In this document: positions 6,358-9,629 of the stretch, one piece after another
Numbering within the stretch: position 1 is the first letter of the stretch
How the letters are laid out: each line of letters opens with the position of its first letter
Notes under the pieces: model-generated
What the model saw: the letters and a program-made list of their open reading frames with translations, nothing else
What the model was told of the DNA's origin: nothing
The model's database searches: none
Program-made: the position numbers and the translations under genes
Source of the DNA: an uncultured Oscillospiraceae bacterium
Lineage (GTDB): Bacteria; Bacillota; Clostridia; Oscillospirales; Acutalibacteraceae
Reading direction: 5' to 3'
Assembly: GCA_905200265.1 (NCBI GenBank)
Contig: CAJKJS010000036.1
Coordinates: forward strand, 1-9,629
Length of the DNA: 9,629 bases

Positions 6358-6407
6358 GTAAGCAGTTCAGTGGTTGCACGGTGCAGCTTACGAAACGTGT
6401 AACCACG
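6358..6407 (+). promoter_or_regulatory. Structured leader with overlapping inverted repeats
   Basis: GTAAGC (6358-6363) can pair with GCTTAC (6386-6391), TGCAC (6375-6379) with GTGCA (6381-6385), and GTGGTT (6370-6375) with AACCAC (6401-6406). The first and last of these pairings interleave, so they exclude each other. The segment lies between the promoter and the small membrane-protein gene. No known riboswitch class is recognised, and the first arm may start before the transcription start. Confidence 0.4.
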
Positions 6408-6428
6408 CACGAAAGAAGAGACGGCAAC

Positions 6429-6623
6429 ATGAAAATACTGATATGGCTTGGCTGTTTGCTGGCAGCCTGGATCATCCAGGCGTTGCTTTCTTTGGTAGGG
6501 CTGGAAGGGCCGCTACCCACGCTGGTATATGCGTTGGGGTTATTTGTGCTGGCCATGGAACTGTGCAAAAAATGGGATGACCACCTGAAAAAGCCCCCCA
6601 AAGACGGCGGTGAATCCCCCTGA
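6429..6623 (+). CDS. Small two-helix membrane protein, unknown function
   Basis: A 64-residue protein with two hydrophobic segments (about 3-25 and 30-46) joined by a short GLEGPLP turn, and a charged proline- and glycine-containing tail (KKWDDHLKKPPKDGGESP). Both ends probably face the same side. The ATG at 6429 was chosen over an upstream ATG at 6348 because the latter overlaps the promoter -10 and its extra sequence is not protein-like. The ribosome binding site is modest (AAGAAGAG, 6413-6420). It lies 133 nt ahead of vanR. A link to the envelope-stress system is only positional. I do not recognise a family. Confidence 0.65.
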   Translation: MKILIWLGCLLAAWIIQALLSLVGLEGPLPTLVYALGLFVLAMELCKKWDDHLKKPPKDGGESP

Positions 6624-6662
6624 GGATCTAAACCGCCCGACACCGGCGCCTGAGGGAATTGG

Positions 6663-6691
6663 TTGCTTTTTTTTCGATTCTGTGGCATGAT
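6663..6691 (+). promoter_or_regulatory. Possible vanR promoter
   Basis: TTGCTT (6663-6668), a 17-nt spacer and CATGAT (6686-6691), with TGG just before the -10 making an extended element. Both hexamers are imperfect (three and four of six). A T8 tract (6667-6674) overlaps it. I see no repeat here resembling the boxes before vanY. Confidence 0.4.
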
Positions 6692-6702
6692 GCTACATGG
6701 AC

Positions 6703-6719
6703 CCGGGCCACTCGCCCGG
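6703..6719 (+). other. Hairpin in the vanR leader
   Basis: CCGGGC (6703-6708) pairs with GCCCGG (6714-6719) around a 5-nt loop. No T tract follows, so it is not a terminator. It lies 37 nt before the vanR start, in front of the weak GGAG at 6738-6741, and may stabilise the leader or affect translation. Confidence 0.45.
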
Positions 6720-6756
6720 TCAGACACCGAACAGAACGGAGCGTGGACAAACAGGT

Positions 6757-7467
6757 ATGAAAGCAACCATCCTGCTGGTAGACGACGAACCGGAGATTGC
6801 CGGACTGCTGGCCGTTTACCTGAAAAACGAAGGGTATGAGGTGCACACGGCGGCAACCGGTGAACAAGCCCTACAAAGTATTCGATCATCGCCCCCCGCC
6901 CTCACGCTGCTCGATGTCATGCTGCCGGATACCGACGGTTTTTCGCTGTGCCGGCAGATCCGCGAAACTTACTTTTTCCCGATTATCATGCTCACCGCCC
7001 GGGGGGAGGACCTGGACAAAATTACAGGGCTTTCCCTGGGGGCCGATGACTATATCGTAAAGCCGTTTAATCCGCTGGAAGTGGTGGCCCGGGTGAAAAC
7101 CCAACTGCGCCGGGTGGCCCAGTACGACGCTATGCTGCACGGCCATGTAGCTACCGGCGAAGAACATGCCGTGCGTGGGCTGGTGATTCGTAAAAGCAGC
7201 CACACCTGTACCTTGCTAGGTCGGGATTTGCCCCTGACCCCGCTGGAATTTGACATTCTGTGGTACCTGTGCGAAAACCGGGGGCGGGTGGTTTCCTCGG
7301 AAGAACTGTTCGAAAAAGTGTGGCACGAAACATACCTGGACAGTAACAACACGGTGATGGCGCACATTGCCCGGCTGCGGGAAAAAATGCACGAAACACC
7401 CCGCCGCCCCAAATATATCAAAACCGTGTGGGGGGTAGGATATACCATTGAGTCGGAACAAAAGTAA
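6757..7467 (+). CDS. vanR: VanR-type response regulator (OmpR family)
   Basis: A 236-residue response regulator with a receiver domain (about 1-120) and an OmpR-type winged-helix DNA-binding domain (about 138-233). The receiver has the acidic pair D9/D10, phosphoacceptor D53 in LLDVMLP, T80 and K102 in VKPFNPLE. The receiver resembles enterococcal VanR closely by recall (for example KITGL-x-GADDYI-x-KPF). The output domain shows LTPLEFDILWYLCENRGRVV and the terminal VWGVGYTIE. The ATG at 6757 matches the VanR N-terminus; an in-frame ATG at 6697 would add 20 residues of no family likeness. The Shine-Dalgarno is weak (GGAG, 15 nt away). It overlaps vanS by 20 bp. When phosphorylated it probably activates vanY through the repeats at 8567-8610. 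Confidence 0.9.
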   Translation: MKATILLVDDEPEIAGLLAVYLKNEGYEVHTAATGEQALQSIRSSPPALTLLDVMLPDTDGFSLCRQIRETYFFPIIMLTARGEDLDKITGLSLGADDYIVKPFNPLEVVARVKTQLRRVAQYDAMLHGHVATGEEHAVRGLVIRKSSHTCTLLGRDLPLTPLEFDILWYLCENRGRVVSSEELFEKVWHETYLDSNNTVMAHIARLREKMHETPRRPKYIKTVWGVGYTIESEQK

Positions 7468-8572
7468 GAAAAACCCGCTGACCGGGCGGCTGACAGCCCG
7501 GTATTTCCTGACCCTTTTGGGGGTATGGGTGCTGTTTTTCCTGGTTATACTGGGGGCCCAACAATTTGTTTCCAGCTTTATCTGGCAACCGGGCGATCCC
7601 ATGTACCAGCTGCTGCTTCTGATACGAAATAACCTGTTTTGGTTGATTTTCGCGTGCCTGATCGTATTGTGGGCCGTCGTGACCTATTGGTTTTTTGGTC
7701 GCTCGTTACGCTATTTAAATGATGTAACCCAGGCTGCCAAAGAACTGGCCGCTCCCACGGAAGAAGCGATCCTCCTGCCGGATGAGTTACAAAACCTGCA
7801 AGACGAAATGAACCTGGCGCGGGAGCAGGCCTTGCGCCACCTGTATATGGCCAAAGAGGCGGAACAGCGGAAAAACGACCTGATCGTCTATTTAGCCCAC
7901 GACCTAAAAACGCCGCTGACCAGCGTCATCGGGTATTTATCGCTGCTACACGACGAAGCCGACCTGAGCCCCCAGACCCGGGCCCGCTATACGGACATTG
8001 CCCTGCGCAAAGCACTGCGGCTGGAAGATTTGATCAACGAATTTTTCGACATTACCCGGTTTAATCTGTCGGATCTGGCGCTGGAGATGTCCACTTTCTC
8101 CCTAAGCCGGATGCTGGAACAGATCACCGATGAATTTACCCCCATTTTGCAGGAAAAAGGGCTTACCTGGGAACGGCAGATCGCCCCGGCTGTTACCATC
8201 ACCGGCGACGGCAACAAGCTGGACCGGGTGTTTGATAACCTAATCCGCAACGCCATTGCCTATTCCTACCCGGACGCGCCCCTCACCCTTTCCCTGCGGC
8301 AAGAGGGGAATCAGGCTGTTATCTGCCTGAAAAACCACGGCCGGACCATCCCGAAAGAAAAGCTCGTCCACATTTTCGAACAATTTTACCGGGTGGACGC
8401 CGCCCGCTCTACTGAAACGGGCGGGGCCGGGTTGGGGCTGGCTATTGCCAAAGCCATTCTGGACCGTCATGGGGGCACCATCCGCGCCGAAAGCGAAAAC
8501 GAAAGCATCACATTTTCTGTCACCCTGCCAGCCGCCCCGGTGGTACCCGGCCAAGATGTCAGAAAATCGTAA
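7448..8572 (+). CDS. vanS: VanS-type sensor histidine kinase
   Basis: A 374-residue membrane histidine kinase that phosphorylates VanR in response to glycopeptides or cell-wall stress. Two membrane helices (about 17-38 and 61-83) flank a short outer loop of some 22 residues, followed by a linker and coiled coil. The kinase core has EAEQRKNDLIVYLAHDLKTP with H151 as the phosphorylated histidine, GYLSLL, the N box DNLIRNAIAYS (263-273), FEQFYRVD (310-317) and GGAGLGLAIAK (325-335). The nucleotide loop reads KNHGRTIP in place of DxGxG; the VanS sequences I recall have KNTGSIP here. The start is a TTG at 7448 with GGGGGTAGGA (7431-7440) 7 nt upstream; no ATG occurs before residue 52, which would remove the first helix. 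What it senses cannot be told, because the short loop is not conserved among VanS types. Confidence 0.9.
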   Translation: MSRNKSKKNPLTGRLTARYFLTLLGVWVLFFLVILGAQQFVSSFIWQPGDPMYQLLLLIRNNLFWLIFACLIVLWAVVTYWFFGRSLRYLNDVTQAAKELAAPTEEAILLPDELQNLQDEMNLAREQALRHLYMAKEAEQRKNDLIVYLAHDLKTPLTSVIGYLSLLHDEADLSPQTRARYTDIALRKALRLEDLINEFFDITRFNLSDLALEMSTFSLSRMLEQITDEFTPILQEKGLTWERQIAPAVTITGDGNKLDRVFDNLIRNAIAYSYPDAPLTLSLRQEGNQAVICLKNHGRTIPKEKLVHIFEQFYRVDAARSTETGGAGLGLAIAKAILDRHGGTIRAESENESITFSVTLPAAPVVPGQDVRKS

Positions 8573-8610
8573 GAATTTTCGAAGAAAAAACGAAGAACAC
8601 CGCAAGGAAA
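8567..8610 (+). promoter_or_regulatory. Four phased 11-bp direct repeats, likely VanR binding boxes
   Basis: The units begin at 8567, 8578, 8589 and 8600 and share AAG at 8571, 8582, 8593 and 8604, exactly 11 bp apart. They read TCGTAAGAATT, TTCGAAGAAAA, AACGAAGAACA and CCGCAAGGAAA. One-turn spacing on the same strand is the usual pattern for OmpR-family regulators, and the first unit resembles the TCGTA-N-GAAA boxes I recall from enterococcal van promoters. The first repeat overlaps the vanS stop codon, and the array ends about 5 nt before the weak -35 of the vanY promoter. Confidence 0.7.
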
Positions 8611-8614
8611 AACG

Positions 8615-8644
8615 CCAACACCCATCGCTTTGTTTTGCTATCCT
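8615..8644 (+). promoter_or_regulatory. Candidate vanY promoter, activator dependent
   Basis: TGC followed by TATCCT (8639-8644) is an extended -10. At an 18-nt spacing the -35 is CCAACA (8615-8620), a poor match, as expected where an activator bound just upstream does the work. Transcription would begin near 8651, inside the loop of the hairpin at 8624-8668. This is inferred from sequence pattern only. Confidence 0.45.
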
Positions 8645-8675
8645 GAAAGGGAAGGAAAACAAAGCGATTTTTTTT
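8624..8675 (+). terminator. Strong intrinsic terminator between vanS and vanY
   Basis: A perfect 13-bp stem pairs ATCGCTTTGTTTT (8624-8636) with AAAACAAAGCGAT (8656-8668) across a 19-nt loop, which can itself fold through CCT/AGG. Eight T residues (8668-8675) follow. The vanY ribosome binding site starts at the next base, so no promoter fits between this terminator and vanY. Confidence 0.88.
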
Positions 8676-8692
8676 GAGGAGATGGCGCACAC

Positions 8693-9391
8693 ATGAAACA
8701 ATCCCGTACCCCGTCCGGCTGCTTGTGGGGACTTGTCATTTGTATGGCGGCGCTGCTGGGCGCTTTTTTTATGATGAAACTGGGGGCTTTGCCCTGGCAG
8801 GGCACGGCCTGTACGACGCCGTCTGCCACGCCTGCCAGTACGACTGGCGAAGCGGACTGGGCTCTACTGCTTGTCAATCACAACCATCCTTTGCCCGACG
8901 GCTATACCTGCCGCACCGTCACGCTTACAAACGGCGAGCAGGTGGACGAACGCATTTATCCCTCCCTGCAAAAGATGTTCGATGCCATGCGAAAACAGGG
9001 CCTGTTCCCCATTGTAGCGTCGGGCTACCGCACCCGAGCTATGCAGGAACAAATGATGCAGGAAAAAGTAGACGAATATAAAAGCGCGGGCTTTTCCGAT
9101 GCCGAAGCCGTCGAAAAAGCCAAAGACTGGGTGGCACTTCCCGGCACCAGCGAACACGAATCCGGCCTGGCGGTGGATATCAACGCCGACGGCATTCATT
9201 CTACCGGGAACCAGATTTACACTTGGCTGGATGAGCACGCCTGGGAATACGGATTTATTAAGCGCTACCCGGACAATAAAACCGCCATTACCGGTATTCG
9301 GCACGAACCGTGGCATTACCGGTATGTGGGAAAAGCGGCTGCAAAAGAAATCTGGGAACAGGGGGTGTGCCTGGAAGAATACTTGGGATAA
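8693..9391 (+). CDS. vanY: VanY-type D-alanyl-D-alanine carboxypeptidase (M15B)
   Basis: A 232-residue membrane-anchored zinc peptidase of family M15, which removes the terminal D-Ala from peptidoglycan pentapeptides and so reduces the vancomycin target. An N-terminal hydrophobic anchor spans about 11-32, with a Thr/Ser/Pro linker (40-51), then the catalytic domain (about 55-232). The motifs are SGYRT (110-114), SEHESGLAVD (153-162) with zinc ligands H155 and D162, and EPWHYRYVG (205-213) with catalytic E205 and zinc ligand H207. The full active site is present although the protein is shorter than enterococcal VanY, mainly before the domain. The ATG has GAGGAG (8676-8681) 11 nt upstream. It is placed under the likely VanR boxes and behind a terminator, so its expression is probably induced. 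Ordinary cell-wall maturation is an alternative role to resistance. Confidence 0.92.
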   Translation: MKQSRTPSGCLWGLVICMAALLGAFFMMKLGALPWQGTACTTPSATPASTTGEADWALLLVNHNHPLPDGYTCRTVTLTNGEQVDERIYPSLQKMFDAMRKQGLFPIVASGYRTRAMQEQMMQEKVDEYKSAGFSDAEAVEKAKDWVALPGTSEHESGLAVDINADGIHSTGNQIYTWLDEHAWEYGFIKRYPDNKTAITGIRHEPWHYRYVGKAAAKEIWEQGVCLEEYLG

Positions 9392-9465
9392 TATTCCTGG
9401 ATAATATTCCAGGATAATATCCCAGAACAATACCTGGGGATAATGCCCCGGTGGTAATACCCCAG
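9386..9465 (+). repeat. 13-bp tandem repeat array with dyad symmetry, downstream of vanY
   Basis: Units of 13 bp start at 9386 (GGATAATATTCCT), 9399 (GGATAATATTCCA), 9412 (GGATAATATCCCA), 9425 (GAACAATACCTGG), 9438 (GGATAATGCCCCG) and, less exactly, 9451. The first three are nearly identical and the later ones diverge. Each unit is partly self-complementary: CCTGGA (9396-9401) pairs with TCCAGG (9408-9413), and 9382-9425 can fold as one long imperfect hairpin. The first unit includes the vanY stop codon. No T tract follows, so it is not a classical terminator, though it may protect or end the mRNA. Confidence 0.8.
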
Positions 9466-9538
9466 CTTCTTCATGAACCGGAGTGATTCCGCTGAGAAAA
9501 TATCCCTGAGGAAGGCGGATAAAAAGTCCCCTTTCTTT

Positions 9539-9580
9539 ATGAGTACCGGACTATGAGTACGGGACTATAAGTACCAGACT
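9539..9580 (+). repeat. Three 14-bp tandem repeats
   Basis: ATGAGTACCGGACT (9539-9552), ATGAGTACGGGACT (9553-9566) and ATAAGTACCAGACT (9567-9580) follow one another without gaps and differ at one to three positions. The sequence is unrelated to the 13-bp array 74 bp upstream. No open frame runs through it. Its function is unknown. Confidence 0.85.
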
Positions 9581-9629
9581 TTCTCGCATGTTTTTTTGGC
9601 CCTTTTTCATGCCAGCGATAGCCCTTTTC
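9581..9629. other. Pyrimidine-rich end of the window, no gene seen
   Basis: This stretch has a T7 tract (9591-9597) and a short inverted repeat GCATG (9586-9590) / CATGC (9608-9612) with a large loop. There is no GC-rich stem just before the T tract and no start codon with a ribosome binding site. Confidence 0.4.

Noticed and set aside
6631..6674. T8 tract at 6667-6674 as a terminator for the small membrane-protein gene
   Set aside because: Only a short stem with a bulge and G-U pairs can be drawn before it (CACC with GGTTG), so termination is doubtful.
6757..9391. A mobile element carrying the van-type genes
   Set aside because: No transposase, integrase or flanking inverted repeats are visible, and the base composition is like that of the neighbouring genes.
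9386..9580. A CRISPR array in the repeats after vanY
   Set aside because: The units are 13-14 bp and contiguous, with no unique spacers between them and no cas gene nearby.
9586..9612. GCATG / CATGC inverted repeat near the end as a vanY terminator
   Set aside because: The T tract sits inside the loop rather than after the stem, and the stem is only 5 bp.

Overview
The window is about 9.6 kb of chromosome from a GC-rich Gram-positive bacterium, most likely a member of the Clostridia (Oscillospiraceae/Ruminococcaceae-like gut anaerobes). The evidence is sigma-A type promoters (TTGACA-N17-TATAAT-like), strong AGGAGG ribosome binding sites, some GTG and TTG starts, a LacI operator that also fits the Gram-positive cre consensus, and a VanR/VanS/VanY set of Firmicute type. 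The genus cannot be read from the sequence.

Region 1 (1-4320, minus strand) is a sugar-catabolism locus. A LacI-family repressor (3301-4320) has its own promoter and a terminator that overlaps its stop codon. Behind it lies a three-gene operon: an FGGY-family sugar kinase (1711-3222), deoxyribose-phosphate aldolase deoC (1002-1703) and an aldo/keto reductase (128-964), closed by a strong terminator at 79-109. Two related dyads with the shared core AACCGCTT, one before the kinase and one in the repressor's own leader, look like the LacI protein's operators.

Region 2 (4394-6267, plus strand) starts from a promoter pair that fires LacI leftward and a TetR-family repressor rightward. The TetR gene (GTG start at 4470) is followed by a terminator and then by two uncharacterised membrane-protein genes: a 4-helix protein (TTG start at 5125) and a 7-helix protein (5602-6267). 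A nearly perfect 21-bp palindrome lies just before the pair, so TetR control of a membrane function is the simplest reading.

Region 3 (6268-9391, plus strand) holds a 64-residue two-helix membrane protein behind a promoter and a structured leader, then a glycopeptide-type two-component system, vanR and vanS (overlapping by 20 bp), and vanY, a D,D-carboxypeptidase. No vanH, ligase or vanX gene is present in the window. Between vanS and vanY there are four helically phased 11-bp direct repeats that look like VanR binding boxes. They are followed by a strong terminator whose left arm lies inside the likely vanY promoter, so only vanRS transcripts should carry the complete hairpin.

Region 4 (9386-9629) has no gene but holds two different arrays of short tandem repeats: about six 13-bp units with strong dyad symmetry beginning inside the vanY stop region, and three 14-bp units at 9539-9580.
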